Assembly: GCA_963845735.1 (NCBI GenBank)
Contig: CAWJTR010000003.1
Location: 186,001-250,000 of the forward strand
Direction of reading: 5' to 3'
DNA from: AP-15 sp963845735
GTDB lineage: Bacteria; Pseudomonadota; Alphaproteobacteria; ATCC43930; CGMCC-115725
Length of the DNA stretch: 64,000 bases
Below the pieces are notes generated by a model. It was not told the origin of the DNA. It made no database searches and saw nothing but the letters and a program-made list of their open reading frames with translations. Position 1 is the stretch's first letter. Each line of letters opens with the position of its first letter. A program made the translations under genes and the position numbers. Shown here one piece after another: positions 9,931 to 20,058 of the stretch.

Positions 9931-11692
9931 ATGACACGGAAGACCATGTTCTGGAACTCGAGTCGGCGCGAGGTCATCAAAGGGGGGGCGGCAGCGGCGG
10001 CTGCAGTGATGCTCCCGGGGAGCATCGCCGAGGCGCAGACCGCCGATATTCCCCGCGATCAAACCATGATCCTGATCGGCGGAGGCAGTCGAGACGGGCG
10101 TTGGGTCGATTACGAGCTGTGGAACCCCTATGCGATCGGGGCGAACCACCAGAATGGACCGAATCTGATCTACGAGCCGCTGGCTTATTACAGCGCGTTT
10201 GCCGACAAATGGTACATGTGGCTGGCACAGAGCTATGAGTTCACGGAGGACTTCAAGCAGCTCACGATCAAGACACGCCAGGGCATCAAATGGAGCGACG
10301 GCACGCCGTTCAGCGCCGAGGACGTCGCCTATACGATGAACGCCTTGCGCGACCTCGGCCCCAAGGTGAAATGGGGTGTCGATGTCAATCAGGCGCTCGA
10401 CGCGGCGACCGTCACCGACCCGAATACGGTAGTGCTGAAGTTCAAGATCCCTTCGCCTCGGTTTTTCTTCTTCGCCACGTACAAGTACGACATCGGCATC
10501 TACATCGTGCCGAAGCACGTTTTCCAGGGTCAGGATTGGACCAGCTTCAAGCACTTCGACATCGCCAAGGGTTGGCCGGTCACGACCGGGCCGTGGAAAG
10601 TCGCGGAATCCTCGCTGCAGCAGAAGGTGTTCGAGCGTCGGGATAATTGGTGGGCGGCTGAGCAGAAGCTGGCGCCGATGCCGCCGACCAAACATCATAT
10701 CTGGCTGCCAATGGTGAACGAGCAGAGACACGGCGCAGGCCCAGATCACCAATCACTCGGATTTCGGCAACGTTCTGCAGCCCGCCACCTTTCCTACTGT
10801 GATCCGGCAGAACCCTAAGATCACTTCGTATTCCGGGCAAAAGCCGCCCTGGGGCTATGTCGATTGGTGGCCGATCTCGCTTTACGTCAACAACGAGGTC
10901 AAACCGTTCGACGACAAGGACGTGCGCTGGGCCCTCAGCCACTATATCGACCGCCAGCAGGTCATCGCCGTCGCCTATCTCGGGGCCGACACGGTCTCCG
11001 CCTTGCCGATGCCGCCGTACAAGCCGCTGCTGCCGTATTTTGACGCGGTCAAGGGCCTGCTCGCGAAATATGATACGCTCGAGTTCAATCCCAAGAAAGG
11101 CGACGCGCTGCTGGAGGCCAAGGGGTTCAAGAAGAATGGCGGCATGTGGGAAACGCCGGACGGCAAGCCATTCACGCTCGACATCATCGGCTTTGGCGCC
11201 TCCGGCTCGGCCATGGGCCCGGTACTCGCCGAAATCCTGCGACGTCACGGCGTGGCGGCAAGCCTGACCTTGCCGCCTGACTTCGATAGCCGCTTCCAGA
11301 AGGGTCAGTACGCCGGTTCAATCTACGGCCATGGCGGCAGCATCCGCGAGCCGTATGACACCTTGCGCCTTTATCAAAGCCAAAGCATCGCCGTACCCGG
11401 CGCGCATGCGGTAAATTTCAGCCGCTGGAAGAACCCAGACTATGACAAGATTGTCGATGAAGTTTACATCACCGATCCCAAGAACGTGGAGAAGCTGAAA
11501 CAGCTGTTCCGTGCGGCGATGGAGATCTGGCTGCCCGATCTTCCGGACATCCAGCTGGTGCAAAACTACCACCGCATCCCGTTGAACACGACGTATTGGC
11601 GGAATTGGCCGACCGAAGATAACTCCTACATCAACGACGCTTCCTGGCACCTGACGTTCCCTATCGTGCTGTGGAACCTGCAGTCGGCGTAG
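9931..11692 (+). CDS. ABC transporter substrate-binding protein, family 5, Tat-exported (one frameshift)
   Basis: Periplasmic solute-binding protein of the peptide/opine/nickel family (SBP_bac_5), about 586 residues. The N-terminus carries a twin-arginine signal (SRREVIKGG at residues 11-19, hydrophobic stretch, AEAQ cleavage region), so export by Tat is predicted. The domain core shows IKWSDGTPFSAEDVAYT and later DVRWALSHYIDRQQV. The frame shifts near 10725-10726, where CAG|a|GAC leads into DTAQAQITNHSDFGNV; the second frame ends at TAG 11692. It heads the importer operon, separated from the permeases by 262 bases holding a palindromic repeat. Confidence 0.85.
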
Positions 11693-11819
11693 CATCTCGC
11701 GCGAAATGTTGCACCTGGCCGAGACTGATATGGACCACATAAGATACGATCTAAACTCGTCTTGCGCGGGCTTGTCAGGCGTATCCACGTCTTCCTTTCA
11801 GGCGTCCGAAGACGCGGAT

Positions 11820-11838
11820 GGCCGGGCCAAGCCCGGCC
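11820..11838. repeat. Palindromic intergenic repeat (REP-like hairpin)
   Basis: Perfect 8-bp inverted repeat GGCCGGGC-CAA-GCCCGGCC with a 3-base loop, between the binding-protein gene and the first permease. The flanking CGCGGATGGCCGGG...CCCGGCC resembles, on the opposite strand, the GGACTTGTTCCGGCCATCCACGTGG part of the element at 23.7 kb, so both probably belong to one dispersed palindromic family. In this position it could stabilise the upstream message and make the binding protein more abundant than the permeases (inferred). Confidence 0.55.
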
Positions 11839-11954
11839 AAGAAGAGAAGAGAAAGCTGATTCTGCCCTTTTGCGGCCGTCACAACTATCCCCGGACAGCC
11901 CTGCGCCTTCGCGCGAACGATGATTTTACGGCCGGCTGAGAGCGCTTAGCCCAG

Positions 11955-12959
11955 ATGCACGCCGTCTATATCGTCAAGCGCTTCGGGGTCTTCGTGCTGA
12001 TCGTTTGGCTGGCGGCGACACTCAACTTTTTCCTGCCCAAGCTGTCGGGGCAGGACCCGGTCCGCACTAAGTTGCTCGAGGAGGCCTCGCTCGGCGGCTA
12101 TGTGCATGCCGGCATCGAGGACATGGTAAAGGAGTACCAGAAACGGTTTGGCCTGGATCAGCCACTGTGGCGCCAATACCTGACCTATCTCGGCGCGGTA
12201 TCGCGCGGCGACCTCAACTATTCCATTGCCAACTACCCGCGCACCGTCGTCGGCATGATCCGCGAAGCCTTGCCGTGGACCATCGGGCTGCTCGGGGTGA
12301 CGACCTTGTTCTCCTTCGCCGCCGGCACGATCCTCGGCGCCCTGCTCGCTTGGCCGCGCGCGCCCCGTTGGATGCGGTGGCTGATGCCGCCGTTATGGGC
12401 GTTGCACGCGATCCCGTTCTTCCTGCTCGGGCTCGTTCTGAGCTGGCTGTTCGCCTTCAGGTTCCAGTGGCTGCCGATCTTCGGCGGCTACAGTGCTGGC
12501 GCCAATCCGGCATGGGACTGGGCCTTCACCCTCGATGTGCTTCGACACGCCGTCCTGCCGGCGCTTTCCATCGTGCTCGTCTCGGTGGGCGGCTGGGCGC
12601 TCGCCATGCGCGGGATGATGGTTACCACGATGGGAGAGGACTACGTCACCTTCGCCGAGGCAAAGGGCCTGCGCAGCGCGACGATCTTTACCCGTTATTG
12701 CATGCGCAACGCGATCCTGCCGCAGACGACCGGGCTTGCTTTGGCCTTGGGCCAGATCCTGTCCGGCGCGGTACTGGTCGAGGCGATCTTCGGCTACCCG
12801 GGGATCGGCGCGTTGCTGTTCCAGGCCATCGAGGAAAACGACTTTTTTCTGATCCAAGGGATCGTGTTCACCGTCATCGTGGCGCTCGGCTTTGCGACCT
12901 TTGTGCTGGACGTGGTCTATCCCTGGCTCGACCCCCGCATCTCCTATCGCCAGAGCTAG
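11955..12959 (+). CDS. ABC transporter permease (DppB-like)
   Basis: Inner-membrane permease of the dipeptide/oligopeptide/nickel ABC family, 334 residues. The DppB-type first helix (YIVKRFGVFVLIVWLAATLNFFLP) is followed by a periplasmic loop and five further hydrophobic segments. The coupling EAA-type loop reads AEAKGLRSATIFTRYCMRNAILP, and IFGYPGIGALLFQAI is the usual late motif. The GTG-initiated second permease starts 5 bases after its stop, consistent with translational coupling. Confidence 0.9.
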   Translation: MHAVYIVKRFGVFVLIVWLAATLNFFLPKLSGQDPVRTKLLEEASLGGYVHAGIEDMVKEYQKRFGLDQPLWRQYLTYLGAVSRGDLNYSIANYPRTVVGMIREALPWTIGLLGVTTLFSFAAGTILGALLAWPRAPRWMRWLMPPLWALHAIPFFLLGLVLSWLFAFRFQWLPIFGGYSAGANPAWDWAFTLDVLRHAVLPALSIVLVSVGGWALAMRGMMVTTMGEDYVTFAEAKGLRSATIFTRYCMRNAILPQTTGLALALGQILSGAVLVEAIFGYPGIGALLFQAIEENDFFLIQGIVFTVIVALGFATFVLDVVYPWLDPRISYRQS

Positions 12960-12964
12960 GCCGC

Positions 12965-13804
12965 GTGCTCGGCTATCTTCGCCGCAACGTGTCGCTGGTG
13001 GTCGGGCTGGTATTCCTTGGCATTCTGGCGGTGTTTATCGTCGTCGGCGCGCTGACGGTCGATACCGGCAATGCCCAGCCATTGTCGGCGCCGGCGCTCC
13101 AGCCACCCTCCTGGGACTATCCGTTCGGCACCGACCGCAACGGGCGCGACTTGTTGGCGGTGATGGTGGCGGGCACGCCGCTGACATTGCGCATCGGCTT
13201 TATTGCCGGGTTCATCGGCGTGGGCGTCGGCGCGATATTGGCTTTCACCGCCGCCTATTACCGCGGACGGGTCGACACCGTCATTCGCAGCATTGCCGAT
13301 ATCGGCCTGACGGTGCCCCAGTTGCTTGTGCTGATCATTATCGCAGTGTCGTTGAAGGGTAGCCTGACGGTAAATCAGATGGCGATCATCATCGCCTCCT
13401 TGGCTTGGCTCAGCCCGACCCGCACCATCCGCTCGCAAGTCCTGACGTTGCGCGAACGGGGCTATGTGGAGATCGCGCGGCTCAACGGCATGAGCGGGCC
13501 GGAGATCATCTTCGGCGAGCTGATGCCCAATCTGCTGCCCTATCTCGCGGCCACCTTGGTCGGCAGCGTCTCGGCGGCGATCCTCGCCTCGGTCGGGTTG
13601 GAAGTTTTGGGGCTCGGGCCGGTCGAGGCTCCGACCCTCGGCATGACGCTCTACTGGGTCAATTTCAACGCCGCGATCATCAATGGCTGGTGGTGGTGGT
13701 GGACCGCCCCGCTGGTCGTCATCGTGATGGTGTTCCTCGGCCTGTTTTTTCTGACCGCCGGCCTCGACGAGATCGCCAACCCCCGGCTGCGGCGATCGGT
13801 ATGA
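12965..13804 (+). CDS. ABC transporter permease (DppC-like)
   Basis: Second permease subunit, 279 residues. YPFGTDRNGRDLLAVMVAG is the classic DppC/OppC N-terminal signature, and YVEIARLNGMSGPEIIFGELMPNLLP is the cytoplasmic coupling loop. The start is GTG 12965, 5 bases after the previous stop; no in-frame ATG precedes the first helix. The C-terminal region contains an unusual run of five tryptophans (GWWWWWTAP) just before the last membrane helix. Its stop overlaps the next start as ATGA at 13801-13804. Confidence 0.9.
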   Translation: MLGYLRRNVSLVVGLVFLGILAVFIVVGALTVDTGNAQPLSAPALQPPSWDYPFGTDRNGRDLLAVMVAGTPLTLRIGFIAGFIGVGVGAILAFTAAYYRGRVDTVIRSIADIGLTVPQLLVLIIIAVSLKGSLTVNQMAIIIASLAWLSPTRTIRSQVLTLRERGYVEIARLNGMSGPEIIFGELMPNLLPYLAATLVGSVSAAILASVGLEVLGLGPVEAPTLGMTLYWVNFNAAIINGWWWWWTAPLVVIVMVFLGLFFLTAGLDEIANPRLRRSV

Positions 13805-14759
13805 GCGGCAGCATTCTGCGCGTTGAGCGGCTCCGCGTTTCTTATGACCATCCTCTCGGCCCGGTGCGGGCTGTCGACGAGGTAAGTTTTTCTCTGCTCC
13901 CGCGCGAACGCTTTGGCTTGGCCGGCAAGTCCGGGTCCGGCAAATCGACGATGGCGTTGGCCATCCTGCGCATGATCAAGCCGCCGGGCCGGATCGAGGG
14001 AGGTGCTGTCTGGCTCGAGGACATTGCCTTGTCCGGCCTGACCGACGACGCAATGCGCCGGCTGCGGCTGGCCGGCATCGCGATGGTCCCGCAAGGCTCG
14101 ATGAACTCGCTCAACCCGGTGGCGCGCATCCGCGAGCAGATCCGCGACGCGCTGGCCGACCATGGCGAACGTCTGTCCAAGCGCGACATCGACACCCGCG
14201 ATACGGATGCTGCTGGCCCAGGTGGGGCTACCGCCGGAGATTGCCGACAGATACCCGCACGAGCTGTCCGGCGGCATGAAGCAGCGCGCCTGCATCGCCA
14301 TCGCGATCTGTCTGCAGCCGAAAGTGATCATTGCCGATGAGCCGACCAGCGCGCTCGACGTGGTCGTACAGCGGCAGGTCATGGAAACCCTCGGCCGGGT
14401 GCAAGCCGAGCTCGGCGCCGCGGTGATCCTGATCGGCCACGACATCGGCCTGATGGCGCAGTTCGTGGACCGCCTGGGCATCATGTATGCGGGGCGGCTG
14501 GTCGAAGTGGCGCCGATCCGCGACATCATCACCGCGCCGCGGCATCCCTATACGCGCATGCTGATCGATAGCCTGCCGTCCTTGGAGCGCAAAGGCGGGT
14601 TGCGCGGGATTCCCGGTCTGGCTCCTGTCTTGCGCGAGCTACCCACCGGGCTGCGCCTTCCATCCCCGCTGCCCGATGGCGGAGGCGCGCTGTCGCACTG
14701 ATAAGCCGGCCGTGCGAGCCATTAGCGAGGATGCCAGCGTGGCGTGCCATTTCGCATGA
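13801..14759 (+). CDS. ABC transporter ATP-binding protein (DppD-like, two frameshifts)
   Basis: Nucleotide-binding subunit, about 319 residues after repair. Walker A GKSGSGKST is at residues 42-50, Q-loop VPQGSMNSLNP follows, then signature LSGGMKQR, Walker B VIIADEPTSALD and the GHDIGL H-loop. Two single-base insertions interrupt it. One is near 14200, before IRMLLAQVGLPPEI. The other is near 14651 (GGG|c|TGC), where the Cys-rich family C-terminus CAFHPRCPMAEARC resumes and runs to TGA 14759. The repaired end overlaps the next start as ATGA (14756-14759), which strongly supports the shifts being artefacts. Confidence 0.85.
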
Positions 14760-15802
14760 CGCCGCTGCTCGAACTGCGCAACGTCTCGAAACACTTCGCC
14801 GGCGGCATGCTCGGCCGGGAGCGCAAAGTTGCGCTCGAACATTTCTCGTTCGCCATCGACCCGGCGCTGCCGGGGATCACCGCGGTGGTCGGCGAAAGCG
14901 GCAGCGGCAAAACCACGTTGGCGCGGCTGCTGCTGGGTCTGATCGAACCCTCCGAGGGCGAGGTCAGATACGAGGGGCGCCCATTGCCCGACCTGTCAGC
15001 CGCGCAACGGCGGCAATTCCGCCGCGAGGTGCAGGCGATCTTCCAGGACCCGTACGAGGTCTATAACCCGTTCTATCGGGTGGACCACGTACTGACGACG
15101 CCGGTGCGGAAATTCCGTCTGGCGCCGACACGGGCGGAGCGGCGAGAGCTGGTCGAGGAAGCGTTGCGCGCGGTCGGCCTGCGTCCGGAGGAAATCCTCG
15201 GCCGCTATCCGCACCAGCTTTCCGGCGGGCAGCGGCAACGCATCATGGTGGCGCGCGCCCTGTTGCTGCGCCCACGGCTGATCGTCGCCGACGAGCCGGT
15301 GTCGATGGTGGACGCCTCGCTGCGCGCCACCATTCTCGGCAGCCTGCGCAAGCTGAACGAGGAGCTGGGGATCTCGATCCTCTACATCACCCACGACCTC
15401 GCCACGGCCTATCAGGTCGCCGATACGATCCTGGTGCTCTACCGCGCCTCAGTCGTGGAAGCCGGCAATGTGGAGCTGGTGGTGAAATCGCCGCAACACC
15501 CGTACACACGATTGCTGATCGGCGCGATCCCGCGCGTCAGCACGGTGCGAGACTGGGGGGCAGAGGAACGCAAATCGGAGGGCGTCCCATCGGCGCATGG
15601 TTGTAAATTCGCCGACCGCTGCCCGGTCGCGATGCCCCAGTGCCTGACAGCCGTGCCGCCGCTCTATCGCACCGATCCGCGCCGCGCCGCAGCCTGCTTC
15701 CGGCTCAGCGAATGGCCGAAATTGCCCCCAGAGGAGATTGGGGAAGTGTTGGTGCCGGACCGGATGCCCCAACCGCAGTTCGTCGCCGCGTCATCGGCCT
15801 GA
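14756..15802 (+). CDS. ABC transporter ATP-binding protein (DppF-like)
   Basis: Second nucleotide-binding subunit, 348 residues, intact. Walker A GESGSGKTT is at about residues 46-54, with signature LSGGQRQR, Walker B LIVADEPVSMVD and H-loop THDLAT. The C-terminal oligopeptide-transporter extension GCKFADRCPVAMPQC is present. ATG 14756 overlaps the preceding stop by 4 bases. With the binding protein, two permeases and the DppD-like subunit it completes a peptide/opine/nickel-type importer; the ligand is not predictable from sequence. Confidence 0.9.
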   Translation: MTPLLELRNVSKHFAGGMLGRERKVALEHFSFAIDPALPGITAVVGESGSGKTTLARLLLGLIEPSEGEVRYEGRPLPDLSAAQRRQFRREVQAIFQDPYEVYNPFYRVDHVLTTPVRKFRLAPTRAERRELVEEALRAVGLRPEEILGRYPHQLSGGQRQRIMVARALLLRPRLIVADEPVSMVDASLRATILGSLRKLNEELGISILYITHDLATAYQVADTILVLYRASVVEAGNVELVVKSPQHPYTRLLIGAIPRVSTVRDWGAEERKSEGVPSAHGCKFADRCPVAMPQCLTAVPPLYRTDPRRAAACFRLSEWPKLPPEEIGEVLVPDRMPQPQFVAASSA

Positions 15803-15827
15803 GCGAGCCGGATAGTCTCCCTTTACG

Positions 15828-17002
15828 CTACTTGGCGGCTTCCCGGTTTTTCGCGTGCTCGGCGGCGAAGTGACGTTCGACGGCGCTCGCGGCGGCGGCC
15901 TTGCGTTTGGCGCTGAAGGCTTCGCGATTGGCGCGCATCCAGTCCATCGATTGCGAGCGCCAGGCACTGCGCTCCTCGAAGCGCGGCAATACGTAGCGCG
16001 CGAACAATTCGTAGGAGCGCTTGGTCGCCTCCCAGTCGGCCCAGTCGTGAGCGAGCATCAGGATGCAGCCGAAGCCGCCGGTCTTGGCCCAGTAATTCTC
16101 TAAGACGCGCAACGCGTCGTCGGGGGTGCCGATCGCGCCGCGCCCGCCTGCGTTGATCTCCTCGATGCTCGGCATGCCGATCGCGGCGCCACCTTCGGGA
16201 TTTACCGAATACGAGTAGAGCTGCCATTTCTCGAAGCCGGCGCGCACATTCTCGATCGCCTTTTCCCGCGTCTCGGCGATATGGAACGGAGCCATCACGC
16301 GGTAATTGGCGCGATCCATGACGCGGCCCTGCGCCGCCGCTTCGGCGTTGGCGAGTTCCCAGTTGTAGTCGAGCGTGTCGTAGCCGTTCGGGCTGCCCGC
16401 CATCACGCACAGCATGCCGAGGTCGTAGCGCCCGGCGAGCTTGCCGCCATACGGCGTGACCGCGCTGGCGATCGCCAGATGCGGCCGCGGTTTCGAATAT
16501 GGGCGCAAATGCAGCCGGGCCTCGCGCATCGTGTACCATTCGCTCTGCTGGGTGATGGTCTCGCCATCGAGCAGGCGGGTAATGATGTCGATGGCGTCGG
16601 CCATGCGGTCGCGCTGGGTCTCGGGGTCGATGCCGAGCATCATCGCATCCGACGGCAACAGGCCCGGGCCGAAGCCGAACATCGCCCGCCCGCGCGTCTG
16701 ATAGTCGAGCTGCACGATGCGGTCGGCGACCATGAACGGATGATGGTAAGGCAGCGAGATCACCCCGGTGCCGAGACGGATCTGCCGGGTGCGCTCGGCG
16801 GCGGTGGCGATAAACAATTCGGGCTGGCCGTAGATCTCGTAACCGCCGGAATGGTGCTCGCCGATCCACGCCTCGGCGTAATTGTGCGCGTCGAGCCACT
16901 GCATCAGCTGGAAGTCGCGCTCCATGCACAGCAGCGGATCTTCGTCGTTGGGATGGAACGGCGGCAGGAAGACTCCGGCGCGCAGCGTGCGGTACTAGTC
17001 AT
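15828..17002 (-). CDS. LLM class flavin-dependent oxidoreductase (frameshift near N-terminus)
   Basis: Luciferase-like monooxygenase, about 391 residues. AEAWIGEHHSGGYEI, the IRLGTGVISLPYHHPFMVADR stretch and GRAMFGFGPG are diagnostic. The open frame from ATG 16925 lacks the first barrel strand. That strand lies upstream as LRAGVFLPPFHPNDEDPLL in the same frame, and its in-frame start is lost to a one-base deletion near 16990-16995. The real start is ATG 17002, with GGAGGAGT about 8 bases before it, giving an MTSTA N-terminus. It is tail-to-tail with the ABC operon. Confidence 0.82.
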
Positions 17003-17132
17003 CGGTTACTCCTCCATGCACCAGTACGGCGCTACGCAGGCGGCGATCTGTGCGACGATCGCTTCGCCGCGCTCGCAATCAACGTCGAATGACAGAATCG
17101 CTATGACCAACGCTATCTCTGGTTGCAGCGGC

Positions 17133-17951
17133 CTAGGGGTTGATGACGGTCGGGGTGCGGCTGATCACAAAGGCCTCGTGGCGCTCGATGAAGTCGACCG
17201 CGACTTCGGTGAACGCTTCCGGCCGGTCGGTACTGATCGCGTGGCCGGCGTCGTAGACAAAGACCAAATGGCTGTTGGGCATCAGCTCCTTGTAGAAATG
17301 CCCCATCTCCGGCGGGATGACCGCGTCGAGCGTGCCGAACAAGACGAGCGTCGGGGTCGCCAGCTCGCGCAGCCGGCGCTCGAGGTCCGCGTCGCGGTCG
17401 GGGCCACGTAGCCGTTGGGTCAGGCGTGCCACCTTGGCGCGCACTTCCGGGTCTTGCGGCGGCATCGGGGCGACCCGCTCGGGGTGAGCAAACAGCCGGC
17501 GCGCCATCTCCTCGGGCGAGCCCGAAGGCGCTTGCGCGCCCTTGGGGCGGATCGCCGCCGGAGCTTCGAGCACCAATGCCAGAACCCGCTCCGGATGCTG
17601 CACCGCGAGCCACAGCGCCGTCTTGCCGCCGAACGAGGTGCCCATCAGGTTGAACTGGTCGATGCCCAGGTTGGCGACCGCCTTGGCCATCGTCGCCGCC
17701 AAGGCGGGCATATCCTGCGAGCGGGTGTTCTCCTCCGACTTGCCGAAGCCCGGCATCTCAAAGGCGATAACGCGGAAATGGCGGCTTAGGAGGTCGTGTC
17801 CCGGCGACAGTCGCAGCCCGCCGGCGCCGTGCAGATGAACCAGCACCGGCCCCTGTCCGGCCTCCATGTAGCGGATGCGAAACCCGTCCGCCTCGACATG
17901 GTGCTCGCGAAACGCCGCGCCGGGCGTTGCCCGCGTCGATTGGTCTGCCAC
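17133..17951 (-). CDS. Alpha/beta hydrolase
   Basis: Alpha/beta-hydrolase-fold esterase or C-C hydrolase, 272 residues. The nucleophile elbow GTSFGG places Ser106, the acid is probably Asp209 in GTLDAVIPP, and His237 sits in AGHAISTDRPEAF. The oxyanion loop is HLHGAGG near residue 40. It resembles meta-cleavage-product and ester hydrolases, but no residue is specific enough to name a substrate. It is in the same orientation as the flanking LLM genes, 21 bases after the one starting at 18827, so one transcript is likely. Confidence 0.85.
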   Translation of the reverse strand: MADQSTRATPGAAFREHHVEADGFRIRYMEAGQGPVLVHLHGAGGLRLSPGHDLLSRHFRVIAFEMPGFGKSEENTRSQDMPALAATMAKAVANLGIDQFNLMGTSFGGKTALWLAVQHPERVLALVLEAPAAIRPKGAQAPSGSPEEMARRLFAHPERVAPMPPQDPEVRAKVARLTQRLRGPDRDADLERRLRELATPTLVLFGTLDAVIPPEMGHFYKELMPNSHLVFVYDAGHAISTDRPEAFTEVAVDFIERHEAFVISRTPTVINP

Positions 17952-17972
17952 GATCGTTCTTCCTCCTACGCG

Positions 17973-18827
17973 TCAGGTCTTGACCAGCGGGATCAATTTC
18001 GCCCAGCGGTCCAGCAACGGCAGGATCTCGTCGGCCTTGGCCGGCGGCAGGCGCACGGTCATGCGGGTGATGCCGAGATCGCGGTTGCGCTTGAGCAAGT
18101 CCGGGTCCTCCGGCGCGCCGCCCAACGTCACCGAGAGGGATTGCGGATCGCGGCCGGCCTCTTTGGCCATCTCGCGCAAACGCGGCATAAACTCTTCGGG
18201 GCCGCCGGAACCGGCGCTCGCGGCTGCCGGGATCAACCCGTCGCCGTAGCGAAGCGCTCGCCGCGCGGCGAGCCGGAAGGCGCCGCCGACGATGATCGGC
18301 GGGTGCGGCTTCTGCACCGGCTTGGGCCAGGTCTGCATCGGTGGGAAATCGACGATCTTGCCGTGATATTCCGGCTTGTCCTTGCTCCAGATCTCCTTCA
18401 TCGCCTCGATCTGCTCGCGCATCTTCAACGTGCGGGTCTCATAGACAGTGCCGTGGTCTTCCATCTCCTCGGCATTCCAGCCGCAGCCGATGCCGAACAG
18501 GAAGCGGCCCTTCGACACCTGATCGAGCGAGGCGACGGATTTTGCTGTCTGGATCGTGTCGCGCTGGATCACCAGACACACACCGGTGCCGAGCTTGAGG
18601 CGCGTGGTGACCGCCGCCGCGGCGCTCAACGTGACGAACGGGTCCATCACATCGTAGTACTGCTTGGACAGCTCCATGTTACCCGGCAGGCTGAACCGGC
18701 GGGTGACCGGGATGTGCGAATGCTCGGCCACCCACAGCGAGTCGAAGCCGCGCTGTTCGAGCGCCACCGCCAACTCGGTCGGCGCCATCGAATAGTCGGT
18801 GAAGAAGATCGCCGCACCGATTTCCAT
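17973..18827 (-). CDS. LLM class oxidoreductase (TIGR03619/F420-dependent-like subgroup)
   Basis: Short luciferase-like barrel protein of 284 residues. FDSLWVAEHSHIPVTR near the N-terminus, LKLGTGVCLVIQRDTIQTAKSVASLD, and GRFLFGIGCGWNAEEM match the TIGR03619 group. Many members of that group in actinobacteria use F420, but in an organism of this type flavin is equally possible. It is shorter than its neighbours and not a close paralogue of them. The start ATG 18827 has GGGAGG upstream on the minus strand, and 25 bases separate it from the preceding LLM gene. Confidence 0.83.
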   Translation of the reverse strand: MEIGAAIFFTDYSMAPTELAVALEQRGFDSLWVAEHSHIPVTRRFSLPGNMELSKQYYDVMDPFVTLSAAAAVTTRLKLGTGVCLVIQRDTIQTAKSVASLDQVSKGRFLFGIGCGWNAEEMEDHGTVYETRTLKMREQIEAMKEIWSKDKPEYHGKIVDFPPMQTWPKPVQKPHPPIIVGGAFRLAARRALRYGDGLIPAAASAGSGGPEEFMPRLREMAKEAGRDPQSLSVTLGGAPEDPDLLKRNRDLGITRMTVRLPPAKADEILPLLDRWAKLIPLVKT

Positions 18828-18852
18828 GGTCTTGCTCCTCCCCGCCTGGGTC

Positions 18853-19935
18853 TCAAACCTCGCGGATGCGCGGCAGCACCTTTTTGCCGAACAGTTCGAG
18901 CGAGTGCATCAAATCGCCGAGATCGGTGGCGCCGGGGTTCTGGAAGGCGAGGTCGAGCACGCCGGCTCCCATCTCCTCGCGACAGCGTTTGACCTGCTCG
19001 ACGACCGTGTCCGGACTGCCGATGAAAGTCGTCGGCAAGACGCCGCCGACATTGGGCGCTCGCGGCTCGCCGGCAATATTGCGCATATCCGCCTTGAACA
19101 GCGCTTCGCGCACGCCCGGCCGCATCGGGAACGCCGCGGCCCCGCCGCTGCGCTGCTTCTGCAGCAACTCATCGGCCTCGTCGTCGGTATCGGCGATGAT
19201 GATGTTGGCGCGATAGAGGACCTGCTCTACGGTTGGCTGCCAGCCGTAGCGCGTGCACTGCTCGCGATAATACTGGGTCGATTTGCGCATCACCTCGAAC
19301 GGCGCGAACGAGACGCCGAGCCCGACATGGAGGCGCGCGGCGAACTCGCAGGCCTCGCGGCTGGTGCCGAGCGCATAGGTCGGCGGGTATGGCTGCTGCC
19401 AGGGGCGCGGCCATACCGAGACGCTGCGGAACTGGTAGTGGCGGCCTTGCCAGCCGAACGGCTGCGGCTCGGTCCACGCCTTGAGGATCAGCTCCATGCC
19501 CTCGTCGGTGCGCTCGCGCGCCTCGGCGGGATTGAGATCGAAGGTCAGGTATTCGTTCGGCGTCCCGCGCAACAGCCCGACGACAAGGCGGCCCTCGGCG
19601 ACGTTGTCGAGCGTCGCAAGTTCCTCGGCGACGCGCACCGGGTTGCTCTGCGGCACAATCGGGCCGAGCACGGCCACCTTTATCTTGCTCAGGCGCGCGG
19701 CGATGTACGCTCCCGAGACCGACGGGGCTGGGGTCAGGATCCGCGGCGAGTAGTGGTGCTCGGACACGCTGACCCAGTCGAAGCCGAGGTCTTCGACAAA
19801 TTCGACCCGCTCGATCATGTCGTGAAACGCCTTTGCGCCCGCCTCCTGGTCATAGGCCCCGGCCGGCACCGGCCATTGCGACGGCACAGGCTGCGGCGCC
19901 GTGTAGCGCCCGGTTTCGAAATACGAGACCTTCAT
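18853..19935 (-). CDS. LLM class flavin-dependent oxidoreductase, tandem paralogue A
   Basis: Luciferase-like monooxygenase, 360 residues. The N-terminus MKVSYFETGRY, FDWVSVSEHHYSPRIL, IKVAVLGPIVPQSNPVRVAEE and GRLVVGLLRGTPNEYL define the subgroup. It is very similar along its whole length to the next gene at 20059-21133 (shared stretches such as TEPQPFGWQGRH, PYPPTYALGTSRE and LELFGKKVLP), so the pair arose by tandem duplication. It is intact, while its twin carries a one-base shift. Confidence 0.87.
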   Translation of the reverse strand: MKVSYFETGRYTAPQPVPSQWPVPAGAYDQEAGAKAFHDMIERVEFVEDLGFDWVSVSEHHYSPRILTPAPSVSGAYIAARLSKIKVAVLGPIVPQSNPVRVAEELATLDNVAEGRLVVGLLRGTPNEYLTFDLNPAEARERTDEGMELILKAWTEPQPFGWQGRHYQFRSVSVWPRPWQQPYPPTYALGTSREACEFAARLHVGLGVSFAPFEVMRKSTQYYREQCTRYGWQPTVEQVLYRANIIIADTDDEADELLQKQRSGGAAAFPMRPGVREALFKADMRNIAGEPRAPNVGGVLPTTFIGSPDTVVEQVKRCREEMGAGVLDLAFQNPGATDLGDLMHSLELFGKKVLPRIREV

Positions 19936-20058
19936 CGCTCGACCTCCGACACGTTAGGGCAGCGGAGCGGCTGCCCTCGGTGAGCCTTCACCCTGAACCT
20001 AGACCAATAAATCCCGTTCGCCAACCCCGCCGCAAGCGTCAGGAGATAAGGGTCGCCG

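Noticed and set aside
18799..19983. 394-codon plus-strand open frame across the LLM block
   Set aside because: Antisense to two real LLM genes whose motifs are unambiguous; no ribosome site or recognisable motif.
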